A DNA stretch of 15,455 nucleotides, taken from positions 1-15,455 of the forward strand of contig JAJYPA010000151.1 of the NCBI GenBank assembly GCA_021795795.1, written 5' to 3'. Below the pieces are notes generated by a model. It did no database searches and was not told the DNA's origin. It saw only the letters and a program-made list of their open reading frames with translations. Position numbers and translations under genes: made by a program. Source of the stretch: Pseudomonadota bacterium (GTDB lineage Bacteria > Pseudomonadota > Gammaproteobacteria > Halothiobacillales > Halothiobacillaceae). This document shows, piece after piece, positions 7,634 through 14,742 of this stretch. Every line of letters begins with the position of its first letter. Within the stretch, counting starts at the first letter, position 1.

Positions 7634-8484
7634 TGGAAAAACCTGCGGAGCGCCACGTACTCGGACTATCTGGCGGGCGCGATAGCGCCGCATTGGCCGT
7701 CTTCATGCGGCAACACCACCCAGAACTGGACATCGAATATTTCTTCACTGATACGGGCAAGGAGCTACGGGAAGTTTATATTTTCCTCAGCCGGCTCGAA
7801 GGATTTCTCGGGAAGCGGATCGTTCACCTCAACCCTGATCGAGGTTTTGACTTCTGGCTGAAAGAGTACAACCATTTCCTCCCGTCGGCACAAAGCCGCT
7901 GGTGCACGCGCCAACTCAAGATTGAGCCATTCAAGCGATGGATTCGCCCCTCGCTGAAGGCTGGGACGAAGATCACCAGTTACGTGGCTATCCGCTCGGA
8001 CGAGGACCAGCGGGAAGGAATGGCTACGCAGGACCCCAATCTCAGGGTGGTAATGCCGTTCCGCAAATACGGCATCGATAAGCAGGGAGTAATCGAGATT
8101 CTGGAAGGATCAGGACTGGGTATGCCGGATTACTACAAGTGGCGTTCCCGCAGCGGCTGCACGTTCTGCTTCTTTCAGAAGAAGATCGAATGGGTTCGCC
8201 TGAAGAGCGTTCACCCGGACAGCTTCGATGAAGCGAAGCGCTACGAAAAATCGGCCCTCTCCCACGGTTCGCCATTCACCTGGAGTCAGGGTGAGTCACT
8301 GGAAGAGCTGGAGCGGCCGGAGCGCATGGCGGAAATCGAGGCGGACTTCGAGATTCGGCGGCACCGCGAGTTGGCACGCCGGATTCCGAATCCTCTACGC
8401 CCAGTAACAGTGGATGCCAGGGACATCGATGATCTGTACAATGAAGACGAGGGTGGCGGGGCCTGTTTGATCTGCCACAAATAG
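7633..8484 (+). CDS. sspD: DndC/PAPS-reductase-like sulfurtransferase, SspD-type
   Basis: The 283-aa protein is an ATP pyrophosphatase of the PAPS reductase/DndC group, which activates the DNA backbone with ATP so that sulfur can replace a non-bridging oxygen. The PP-loop is SGGRDS (residues 13-18), followed by FFTDTGKE, a typical second motif of the family. Cysteines occur at 91 (RWCTRQLK), 176 and 179 (SGCTFC), and 278 and 281 (CLIC at the extreme C-terminus). The two CxxC pairs could bind an Fe-S cluster or zinc, as in DndC. The start codon shares one base with the sspC stop, so sspB, sspC and sspD form a coupled block. After the stop there are 76 nt before the next gene. The family call is firm. 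The name sspD rests on its pairing with DUF4007 and the absence of dndD and dndE. Confidence 0.88.
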   Translation: MEKPAERHVLGLSGGRDSAALAVFMRQHHPELDIEYFFTDTGKELREVYIFLSRLEGFLGKRIVHLNPDRGFDFWLKEYNHFLPSAQSRWCTRQLKIEPFKRWIRPSLKAGTKITSYVAIRSDEDQREGMATQDPNLRVVMPFRKYGIDKQGVIEILEGSGLGMPDYYKWRSRSGCTFCFFQKKIEWVRLKSVHPDSFDEAKRYEKSALSHGSPFTWSQGESLEELERPERMAEIEADFEIRRHRELARRIPNPLRPVTVDARDIDDLYNEDEGGGACLICHK

Positions 8485-8560
8485 ATGATCCGTCAGCATA
8501 GTTAGCGACACGGGGAAGGGCGGGAGTGCCTGCCTTGTGCGCCACAGGTAGGAAGCCACC

Positions 8561-10183
8561 ATGCCGGGCAAGCTGCAGCAGGTTCTAAGCCGAGCCGACA
8601 CGCCAACGTTAATGAACTGGATCGACAGGGAGGCGGGAGAACTTGTCCACCTGCTTGATAGCCGATTGGAGTCTCCCGCAAAGCTTTCGGAGCTAGTGCT
8701 TGGCCTGCGCACGGAAGCGCACCTTCTCGACGACGAGACATCACGGCAGGATCTACTCGACCTACTGCGATCACCTGAGGCGCATGAGCTCATCCAGGCC
8801 GTCACAGGAAGCAATGCGCTAGTTGGCGATGTTTACGATGCTTTGCGAACCATTGATTTCCGCCGTGGTGGACCTCGCTCTGCGCTCTTTGCCTTCTTTG
8901 AGGTGCCCGTACCCGTTCCGTCTGTGGTGGCGACGCCGCCGGCCGTCTCGACGTGCTCTCCTGCCTACCCACTTTTTGCTTATCAAATCGATGTTCAGGC
9001 GCGCGCTCACGTTGTAATAGAGGGTGAGCTAGGACGTGCACTGTTGCATATGCCAACGGGCGCAGGCAAGACGCGGACAGCGATGAATCTTGTTGCTGAC
9101 TACTTGCGCGAGGGCAATATGCGTGTTGTCGTGTGGTTGGCACACTCCGAGGAATTGTGCGATCAGGCGGTGCGCGAGTTTGAAAAAGCTTGGCAGTTAC
9201 TGGGAAATCGCGCTGTCGCGGTTCATCGCTACTGGGGCGGTTTTGAAAGCGATCTATGTGCGATCATGGATGGTGTGGTCGTGGCTGGGCTCGCGAAACT
9301 GTTTGCACGCACGAAGGCTGACTCGAATGTCATCACTGGCTTGGCGACTCGGAGGCCGTTCGTAGTGATGGACGAGGCGCATCAGGCAATCGCGCCTACG
9401 TATAGCCTTCTCCTGAACATCCTCGTCCCTTCGAATCGCGGGGGACGCCTGCTTGGTCTGTCGGCCACGCCCGGACGAACGTGGAACGATGTCGGCGCCG
9501 ACCAGAGGCTTGCTGAGTTTTTCGGCGGCCAGAAGATCGCCTTGCAGATACCCGGCTACGACAACCCGGTACAGTACCTGATCGAACAGCAGTATCTTGC
9601 ACGCGCGACCTACCGCCGCATAGAATGCAATTCGGGTGTCGCACTGACCAGCGCTGAACGGCAACAGCTTTCTGAGACTCTTGAATTGCCGGAATCCTAC
9701 TTGACGCGGTTAGGTGCAAGCGCCCAACGCAGCCTGCAGATCATTGTTGAGATTGAGAAGCTGGCGAGGGTGCATCAGCGAATCATTGTCTTCGCCGCCT
9801 CCGTTCACCAGAGCGAGCTGCTGGCAACTGTACTGACCGCGCGCGGGCATCGCGCGCGCAGCGTCACAACAAGAACGAAGAAAGACGCCCGTGCTGCGAT
9901 CATCGACCAGTATAAGGTCGACGATGGCATCCCGTTCGTGCTATGCAACTACGGTATCCTGACAACAGGCTTCGACGCCCCAAAGACCAGCGCAGCAGTT
10001 ATCGCAAGGCCAACAATGTCGCTGGTGCTCTACAGTCAGATGGTTGGCAGAGCCATTCGTGGTTTGAAGGCTGGTGGCAACGCCGAGGCGGAGATTGTTA
10101 CTGTTGTCGATCCCGCTTTGCCTGGGTTCGACAGCGTTGAGAGTGCATTTTCTAACTGGGAGGACGTATGGCGGACGACATGA
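8561..10183 (+). CDS. sspF: DEAH-box superfamily 2 helicase, SspF-like
   Basis: This 540-aa protein is a superfamily 2 helicase or translocase. An N-terminal region of about 140 residues has no motif I know. Motif I is MPTGAGKT (164-171), motif II DEAH (271-274), motif III SAT (301-303) in LSATPGR, and motif VI QMVGRAIRG (493-501), so both RecA-like lobes are complete. It has its own ribosome-binding site (AGGTAGGAAG) and starts 76 nt after sspD. Its stop overlaps the next gene by 16 nt. In the published sspBCD-sspFGH cassettes the three genes after sspD act against phage DNA lacking the modification. By gene order this would be SspF, likely the DNA-tracking motor. The helicase call is certain; the sspF name is by position. 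Confidence 0.8.
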   Translation: MPGKLQQVLSRADTPTLMNWIDREAGELVHLLDSRLESPAKLSELVLGLRTEAHLLDDETSRQDLLDLLRSPEAHELIQAVTGSNALVGDVYDALRTIDFRRGGPRSALFAFFEVPVPVPSVVATPPAVSTCSPAYPLFAYQIDVQARAHVVIEGELGRALLHMPTGAGKTRTAMNLVADYLREGNMRVVVWLAHSEELCDQAVREFEKAWQLLGNRAVAVHRYWGGFESDLCAIMDGVVVAGLAKLFARTKADSNVITGLATRRPFVVMDEAHQAIAPTYSLLLNILVPSNRGGRLLGLSATPGRTWNDVGADQRLAEFFGGQKIALQIPGYDNPVQYLIEQQYLARATYRRIECNSGVALTSAERQQLSETLELPESYLTRLGASAQRSLQIIVEIEKLARVHQRIIVFAASVHQSELLATVLTARGHRARSVTTRTKKDARAAIIDQYKVDDGIPFVLCNYGILTTGFDAPKTSAAVIARPTMSLVLYSQMVGRAIRGLKAGGNAEAEIVTVVDPALPGFDSVESAFSNWEDVWRTT

Positions 10184-12009
10184 ACACGGACATAGTGCCG
10201 GTTCACCTAGCTGTGAAGGCAATGCGGGACAATGGCTACAAGAATGCGGCCTATGCAGTTGCCGAACTGATGGACAACGCCTTGCAGGCAGAGGCAACGA
10301 TGGTTGAACTTCTCGTCGGCGAACAGGAGATGTTCCTTGAGACGCAGCGACGCTCTCGCATCGCCCAGATCGCTGTCCTCGACAACGGCCACGGCATGGA
10401 CGCAAATGTCCTGCAGATGGCGCTTCAGTTCGGAAACGGTACGCACCTTCAGCAGAGCGAGCAACTCGGCATGGGCAAGTTTGGGATGGGGCTGCCCGCC
10501 TCTTCTATCTCGCAGTGTAGGCGTGTAGACGTGTGGAGTTGGAAGAACGGTATCGATAGCGCACTACATAGTTACTTGGACCTGCCCGACATCGAGCGCG
10601 GGGTTATGAAGACCGTCCCGCGTCCCACGAACAAGGACGTGCCCGAAGTCTGGCGCAAGATTGGCAAGGGGTTCGGCGTGTCAGGCACTCTTGTCGTCTG
10701 GTCTCAAATTGATCGCTGCCTTTGGAAGACGGCAAAGGCGCTGATGGATAATTCCGAGTTACTCATTGGGCGCATCTACCGCAAGTTCCTCGACGAGCGT
10801 AAGGCGACCATCCGGCTGGTTGGCTTCGATATCGAACGGCCTGAGGCAGGAGTCTTGAGTGAGCGGAACGCGAAGCCGAATGACCCGAGCTATTTGATGG
10901 CACCAACGTCTACACCTGCGCCGTATGACGAAACCTCAATGTTTAAGCCGTGGGGTGGCAATGACCTTTTTGAAACGACGGAAACTATCCGCTTTCGGGA
11001 TCATGATCACACTGTCAAGGTGCGCTTCAGCATCGCCAAGGAGGAGGCTAGAAGTGTACCGAACGCTGGTAACACGCAGTATGGAAGGCATGCAGGGAAG
11101 AACATTGGCGTCTCGCTGGTGCGTGCTGGACGTGAACTCGATCTGGATCAGTCGCTTGTTGTCCAATACGACCCGCGCGAGCGCTGGTGGGGTATTGAGC
11201 TAGAGTTTCCACCTGCCCTCGATGAATTGTTTGGCGTTACCAACAACAAACAGCAAGCTCGCAACTTCTCGGAAGTCGCACAGCTAGACCTCGACTCGCT
11301 GTTGGAGAATGGCACAAAGACCCTGACGCAAGCGCGCCGTGAATTGGAGCTGGATGAAGACCCGAAAGCTCCACTGCTTTCGCTAGCGCACCTCATCAAG
11401 ACTAACTTGAGACAGCTTAGAGGTCTGATCGAACAGCAAACCAAAAATACACGTGGCGGCAAGAGGCGGTATATCCCCGCACCGGACAGCCCTGAGAGGG
11501 AAGCGACGGACAAAACTAAGGAGCGCCAGACCGAAGGTCACCAAGGTGGCAGCGACGAAGATGAGAGGTTACCCCCGCAGCAGAAGCAGACCGACATCGA
11601 GGCCACGCTTCTTAATCAAGGGGTGCCCGAACAAGTGGCCCACGACATGGCCGCCTCGACAGTCAAGGAATCCCTGAAATATCTATTCGTCGAAGCCGCT
11701 ACCGATTCACCAGCATTCTTTTCAGTACAGCCGAAGGGTGGTGCGATTATCATCACGCTCAATACGATGCACCCGGCTTACCCACGTCTGGTCGACGTCC
11801 TCGAAAACGACACAGAGGAAGTGCCAGGAAACGCATCGCCCGATGAGGTGGCGGAACGCCTGAATCGGGCTCTGAACGGATTGAAGCTGCTCCTCATGGC
11901 TTGGGCGCGCTACGAGGACGAACAGCCCGACGGCCCGATGCGGCAGCGCGCTCAGGATGCACGTATCGACTGGGGTCGCATCGCACGCCGTTTCCTGCAA
12001 GAGGTTTAG
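10168..12009 (+). CDS. sspG: GHKL (Bergerat-fold) ATPase, SspG-like
   Basis: The 613-aa protein has a GHKL ATPase domain like MutL, Hsp90 and MORC proteins. The N box is AELMDNA (E33, N37), the G1 box DNGHGM (D72-M77) and the G2 box LGMGKFGMGLP (100-110). These bind ATP, and ATP-driven N-terminal dimerisation (a DNA clamp) is typical of the superfamily. After about residue 425 a charged, low-complexity linker rich in Arg, Lys, Glu and Gln leads to a smaller C-terminal domain. The ATG at 10168 follows GGGAGG closely and overlaps sspF by 16 nt. A second in-frame ATG at 10180 (ATGA overlap) lies too far from that ribosome-binding site. By order this is SspG, possibly passing the state of the DNA or helicase to the nuclease encoded next. 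That coupling is inferred. Confidence 0.78.
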   Translation: MADDMNTDIVPVHLAVKAMRDNGYKNAAYAVAELMDNALQAEATMVELLVGEQEMFLETQRRSRIAQIAVLDNGHGMDANVLQMALQFGNGTHLQQSEQLGMGKFGMGLPASSISQCRRVDVWSWKNGIDSALHSYLDLPDIERGVMKTVPRPTNKDVPEVWRKIGKGFGVSGTLVVWSQIDRCLWKTAKALMDNSELLIGRIYRKFLDERKATIRLVGFDIERPEAGVLSERNAKPNDPSYLMAPTSTPAPYDETSMFKPWGGNDLFETTETIRFRDHDHTVKVRFSIAKEEARSVPNAGNTQYGRHAGKNIGVSLVRAGRELDLDQSLVVQYDPRERWWGIELEFPPALDELFGVTNNKQQARNFSEVAQLDLDSLLENGTKTLTQARRELELDEDPKAPLLSLAHLIKTNLRQLRGLIEQQTKNTRGGKRRYIPAPDSPEREATDKTKERQTEGHQGGSDEDERLPPQQKQTDIEATLLNQGVPEQVAHDMAASTVKESLKYLFVEAATDSPAFFSVQPKGGAIIITLNTMHPAYPRLVDVLENDTEEVPGNASPDEVAERLNRALNGLKLLLMAWARYEDEQPDGPMRQRAQDARIDWGRIARRFLQEV

Positions 12010-12011
12010 GA

Positions 12012-12953
12012 ATGCTGTTCTGGGAAGGCTTCGGCGAACGCTTCGATGCCTTGGCCAGGTCGACGACTACAGAAGTTGTCGTCGTTGCGCCCTTTATCAA
12101 GCGTATCGCGTTGCGACGGGTCCTCGCAGGCGCACCGCCTGATGTTATGCTGCTTTGCGTGACTCGCTGGCGTGTGGACGAGCTAGCGTGTGGCGTTTCG
12201 GATCTCGAAGTCTATTCGGACTTGGTTGAACGCGGAAATGCTCGCATGCTGCTGGTGAAGGAATTGCATGCAAAATATTTCCGCTTCGACCGCGACGTGA
12301 TTGTGGGCTCATGCAACATCACGGACGCGGCACTCGGGTACAAGAACATTTCAAACGTTGAACTCGCGGTCGTCTTGCAAGCGGGTGAGCAAACGTCGGC
12401 TTTCGAAGCGGCGATCATCGCTGATGCAGTTCCTGTAAATCGCGGCATGTATGATGCAATGAAGCGCGTCCTCGAAGCGATGCCTACCATGCCGATGTCG
12501 GGCGATTCAATCGAATGGGTGAACGTCGGCCCTATTACCAGCAGTACCCCGGGAGCAACGGCAAGCTGGGCGCAGTGGCTACCGACCTGCCGCGCTCCAG
12601 ATTCACTATATAACGCGTACGCCGGGCGCCTTGATGACCTCACTCTTGCTACACGCACGGCCGCTCAGCAAGACCTGCAGCAGCTTGGCCCGCCACACGG
12701 GCTTACGCGGGCGCAGTTCGAAGCGTTCGTTGCCGGAACGCTTCTGTCTTCGCCAGTGATAACTAGGTTAGCCGAATTCTCCGTCACGCCTAGGCGATTC
12801 GGTGAAATGAGGGACCGCCTTCATGGTATTGTGCCAGTCACCTCGGCGACAAACGACTGGCAGACGATAATGCGGTGGCTTCTGTACTTCGCGCCGGATC
12901 GCTTCACCATGCGTGTCGCCAATTACTCCGAGATTTTCACGGCGAATTGGTAG
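12012..12953 (+). CDS. sspH: PLD-family nuclease-like protein, SspH-like
   Basis: The protein is 313 aa from the ATG at 12012, two nucleotides after the sspG stop and preceded by AAGAGG. The in-frame ORF extends upstream to 11901 inside sspG, which I reject as a start. It carries one phospholipase D motif, HAKYFRFD followed by GSCN (H86, K88, D93), within an N-terminal PLD-like fold starting MLFWEGF. A single HKD motif suggests an active dimer, as in Nuc- and BfiI-type nucleases. The C-terminal half has no recognised domain. As the last gene of the cassette it is the likely DNA-cutting subunit of the SspFGH-type effector, acting on DNA without phosphorothioates. A lipid substrate is possible in principle but does not fit the operon. 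Confidence 0.78.
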   Translation: MLFWEGFGERFDALARSTTTEVVVVAPFIKRIALRRVLAGAPPDVMLLCVTRWRVDELACGVSDLEVYSDLVERGNARMLLVKELHAKYFRFDRDVIVGSCNITDAALGYKNISNVELAVVLQAGEQTSAFEAAIIADAVPVNRGMYDAMKRVLEAMPTMPMSGDSIEWVNVGPITSSTPGATASWAQWLPTCRAPDSLYNAYAGRLDDLTLATRTAAQQDLQQLGPPHGLTRAQFEAFVAGTLLSSPVITRLAEFSVTPRRFGEMRDRLHGIVPVTSATNDWQTIMRWLLYFAPDRFTMRVANYSEIFTANW

Positions 12954-13189
12954 TACGAAGCTAGTAGCGTGGCCGGGTAATATCGTTGCATGTGTGTTGG
13001 AAATAATAGACTCCCAGCAGACGTCGACCACGGAAATTGGTGCGTACTTTAACGCAGCATCCAGGACCTTCTCATAAGCACCCTTGATTTCAGTATCTTC
13101 GGGCTGCAAAGCCGGCAGAAGGCCGAAAGCCGATAAGGACTTGAGCGTGAATAGTTTCCCCGAAATTGGGAAAATGGACAGAACAAAAA
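12954..13189. other. Junction region between defence cassette and transfer cargo
   Basis: No gene starts here with a convincing ribosome-binding site. On the minus strand one frame stays open from about 13190 down into the sspH 3' end, with a protein-like stretch (GKLFTLKSLSAFGLLPALQ, then DTEIKGAYEKVLDAALKYAP). This may be a truncated gene cut by the arrival of the cassette, and I do not recognise its family. A short inverted repeat, TTTCCC-N7-GGGAAA, lies at 13155-13173. Confidence 0.4.
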
Positions 13190-13210
13190 AGCCGGGCGGT
13201 TAGGCCGGCT
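13184..13210 (-). terminator. Rho-independent terminator of the minus-strand small-gene cluster
   Basis: Read on the minus strand, AGCCGG and CCGGCT form a 6-bp GC-rich stem around a 9-nt loop, followed by a run of T (the A run at 13185-13190 on the plus strand). It lies 27 nt after the stop of the gene at 13237-13485 and would end that operon. It also separates the operon from the convergent sspH gene. Confidence 0.75.
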
Positions 13211-13236
13211 CCGTCTTGTACCACCACGAGCCCAAG

Positions 13237-13485
13237 CTATTTCAACCGCAGTCTCCTGTCAACTTCTTTCATGAGGGAGCGAGTGATCGCCCCGCGGATC
13301 CTTCCGCCGCGCTGGCCGCGCTCTTTCCGAAACGCTTTCGCCAATTGCTCCAGGAGCCCGGTATCAGAAAGGGCCGATGCGTCCCCGCCCGCGCTCCAGA
13401 CCTTGGCGCGGTCACGAGCGCGTTTCTCCCGCTGGCGATCGGCGGGGGACATGGGGCCTGATTTGTAGATCGGATTTCGTGGCAT
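13237..13485 (-). CDS. Hypothetical basic protein of a mobile element
   Basis: The 82-aa protein is very basic. It starts MPRNPIYKSGPMSPADRQRE and ends in an Arg-rich helix (SLMKEVDRRLRLK). A strong ribosome-binding site (TAGGAGAT) precedes the ATG on the minus strand with good spacing, so translation is likely. Net charge and length suggest a nucleic-acid-binding accessory protein, but no family is recognised. It is the last of four small minus-strand genes, 39 nt after its upstream neighbour, and is followed by a clear terminator. The set resembles accessory cargo of conjugative elements rather than a defence system. Confidence 0.7.
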   Translation of the reverse strand: MPRNPIYKSGPMSPADRQREKRARDRAKVWSAGGDASALSDTGLLEQLAKAFRKERGQRGGRIRGAITRSLMKEVDRRLRLK

Positions 13486-13524
13486 GACGGGTATCTCCTA
13501 TGAGTGACAGTCACGATTGCAAGT

Positions 13525-13917
13525 CTAACGGTGGATCGCGTGGTCGCCGGCGTCCGTGCAGGCCTCCGTGTTGTAGCGGTCTGTCAGCTCGTTCTTGACC
13601 GCATTGGCATACTCCATCATCGCATCCCACTGCTGCCAGGCCTCCTCCGGCCCGTGCTCGGCCTCGACATCGGACAGCGCCAGGGCCTCAGCGAGCGCTT
13701 GCGTCCTGCCCTTGTAGTAGGCGTTGGTGAAGGGCTCGGGGTTGGGCGCGCGGGCCAGGCTGCGCAAGAGCGATACCGTCCCCTCGGTCTCCAGGGTCCG
13801 AGGCTCGAACCGCTCGCCTGCGGCGATCAAAGCGCCGATCTCGCGGGTGGTGAGCGGCCCGGTAATCAGGTTGTCGACGTAATCGTTAAAGCATCTTTTA
13901 TCGGCGAATTTGCGCAT
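13525..13917 (-). CDS. Hypothetical protein of a mobile element
   Basis: This 130-aa soluble protein has no family I recognise. It begins MRKFADKRCFNDYVDNLITG and is mostly helical, with an acidic middle (ALSDVEAEHGPEEAWQQW) and no membrane segment. GAAGG precedes the ATG by about 8 nt on the minus strand. It sits between the DUF2958-like gene (61 nt upstream) and the basic 82-aa gene (39 nt downstream), all on the same strand, so one transcript is likely. Reading frame quality and spacing support a real gene. An opposing ORF on the plus strand over the same bases lacks a ribosome-binding site and was left out. Confidence 0.68.
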   Translation of the reverse strand: MRKFADKRCFNDYVDNLITGPLTTREIGALIAAGERFEPRTLETEGTVSLLRSLARAPNPEPFTNAYYKGRTQALAEALALSDVEAEHGPEEAWQQWDAMMEYANAVKNELTDRYNTEACTDAGDHAIHR

Positions 13918-13978
13918 TGCGCTACCTTCAGTTTGTGATTTAATAGGCCCGACACTTATACGGGGCCCGTGGAAACGT

Positions 13979-14413
13979 CTAGGCGCTGACCGTCTCGTTA
14001 ATCTCGGCCAGGGGTTTAGGAGCCCAGTACAGATCCAGTTCTGCGCCTGCTCTCGTGATCTCCGGCAGGGAGATATAACCCATCTCGCGCTCAGGGCCTG
14101 CGGTCAGTCCAAAGGCCTGTAACCCGCCACCGCTCGCGTCTTTCTCGGTGACGTACCAGTCCCAGCCTTTCAAGAAATAATGCAGATAGGCGACGGCCTG
14201 GAGCCCCTTACCATCCTGCTCGTAGGTCTTGGGCATGGCCGCGATGCTCCGGCCCCACTGCATAACGAGGTCCCGGAAAAAGGCCTTCTCTTCGCCCTGG
14301 CGGCACAGGTCCCGCAGCGCCTGCGTCTGCGCCCGACCTATAAAGGGGGCGATTGTTAGAAGGCTGCTGGCGGCTTCTGACATATCGATAAGCGTTTGTG
14401 CGTGGTTAGACAT
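13979..14413 (-). CDS. DUF2958-like protein
   Basis: This 144-aa protein matches the pattern of DUF2958 proteins found on plasmids and integrative elements. It has a helical N-terminus (MSNHAQTLIDMSEAASSLL), then HYFLKGWDWYVTEKD, then QAFGLTAGPEREMGYISL and the closing AELDLYWAPKPLAEI. In the family the W-x-W-Y and GYxSLxE segments are the conserved core. The molecular function is unknown. Its start overlaps the end of the upstream 86-aa gene by 8 nt, which suggests translational coupling. I am fairly sure of the family resemblance from these motifs, without a database check. Confidence 0.72.
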   Translation of the reverse strand: MSNHAQTLIDMSEAASSLLTIAPFIGRAQTQALRDLCRQGEEKAFFRDLVMQWGRSIAAMPKTYEQDGKGLQAVAYLHYFLKGWDWYVTEKDASGGGLQAFGLTAGPEREMGYISLPEITRAGAELDLYWAPKPLAEINETVSA

Positions 14414-14666
14414 GGTTCACGTCCTCGCTGTTGCGAAAGATCACTTCGGAGGCCTTGCACGGAATCCAGCGTCCGTAGGGGTTGCCGGACCAGTAGTAGA
14501 AGCGCGGCCCCTTTTTGGTTTCGCGGCATTGCACCTCGCAGATCCCGCCGGGGAGATCGACCCAGAGATCGAAGTCGTGGCCTTGACCCACTGCGGATTG
14601 CTGAGGCCCGAGCCCCTCGGTTTTGACTTGGCTTCTGGCATCCGTCTTGCGCTCGTGCGTTTTCAT
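14406..14666 (-). CDS. Hypothetical small protein, first gene of the minus-strand cluster
   Basis: The 86-aa protein starts MKTHERKTDARSQVKTEG and continues with a beta-rich, aromatic core (HDFDLWVDLPGGICEVQC, then PRFYYWSGNPYGRWIPCKA). Three cysteines are present. GGAG lies about 8 nt before the ATG on the minus strand. It overlaps the following DUF2958-like gene by 8 nt. A 10-bp inverted repeat (14710-14742) lies 44 bp upstream and may regulate it. I recognise no family. The four-gene order, tight packing and shared terminator make it a believable gene. Confidence 0.68.
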   Translation of the reverse strand: MKTHERKTDARSQVKTEGLGPQQSAVGQGHDFDLWVDLPGGICEVQCRETKKGPRFYYWSGNPYGRWIPCKASEVIFRNSEDVNHV

Positions 14667-14709
14667 GGTTCGTCTCCAGGTTGTGGTCCTGCGTCTTGCG
14701 TCGGCTGTC

Positions 14710-14742
14710 GCCGCTCACTCAAGGCTCGAGGTAGTGAGCGGC
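14710..14742. repeat. Perfect 10-bp inverted repeat upstream of the minus-strand cluster
   Basis: GCCGCTCACT (14710-14719) and AGTGAGCGGC (14733-14742) are perfect reverse complements around a 13-nt loop that contains CTCGAG. TTTT follows on the plus strand, so it could act as a plus-strand terminator. It also lies just upstream of the first gene of the minus-strand operon, where an operator would be expected. No gene upstream on the plus strand needs a terminator here. Confidence 0.6.

Noticed and set aside
8485..8560. Imperfect hairpin (AAGGGCGGG with CCTGCCTT) between sspD and sspF as a terminator
   Set aside because: The stem has a bulge and mismatches and no T run follows, so an intrinsic terminator is not supported.
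11901..12011. Upstream extension of the SspH reading frame from 11901
   Set aside because: It overlaps sspG in another frame and its sequence is Arg/Pro-rich with no fold. The ATG at 12012 has a ribosome-binding site and starts the PLD domain.
3390..12953. BREX, DISARM or classical Dnd as the identity of the cassette
   Set aside because: There is no pglX or pglZ (BREX), no methyltransferase or DrmB (DISARM), and no DndD, DndE or DndFGH set. DUF4007 with a DndC-like enzyme and a large ATPase points to Ssp.
13504..13938. Plus-strand ORF of 144 codons
   Set aside because: It is antisense to the 130-aa minus-strand gene, has no ribosome-binding site, and shows the Leu/Gly/Val bias of a shadow frame.
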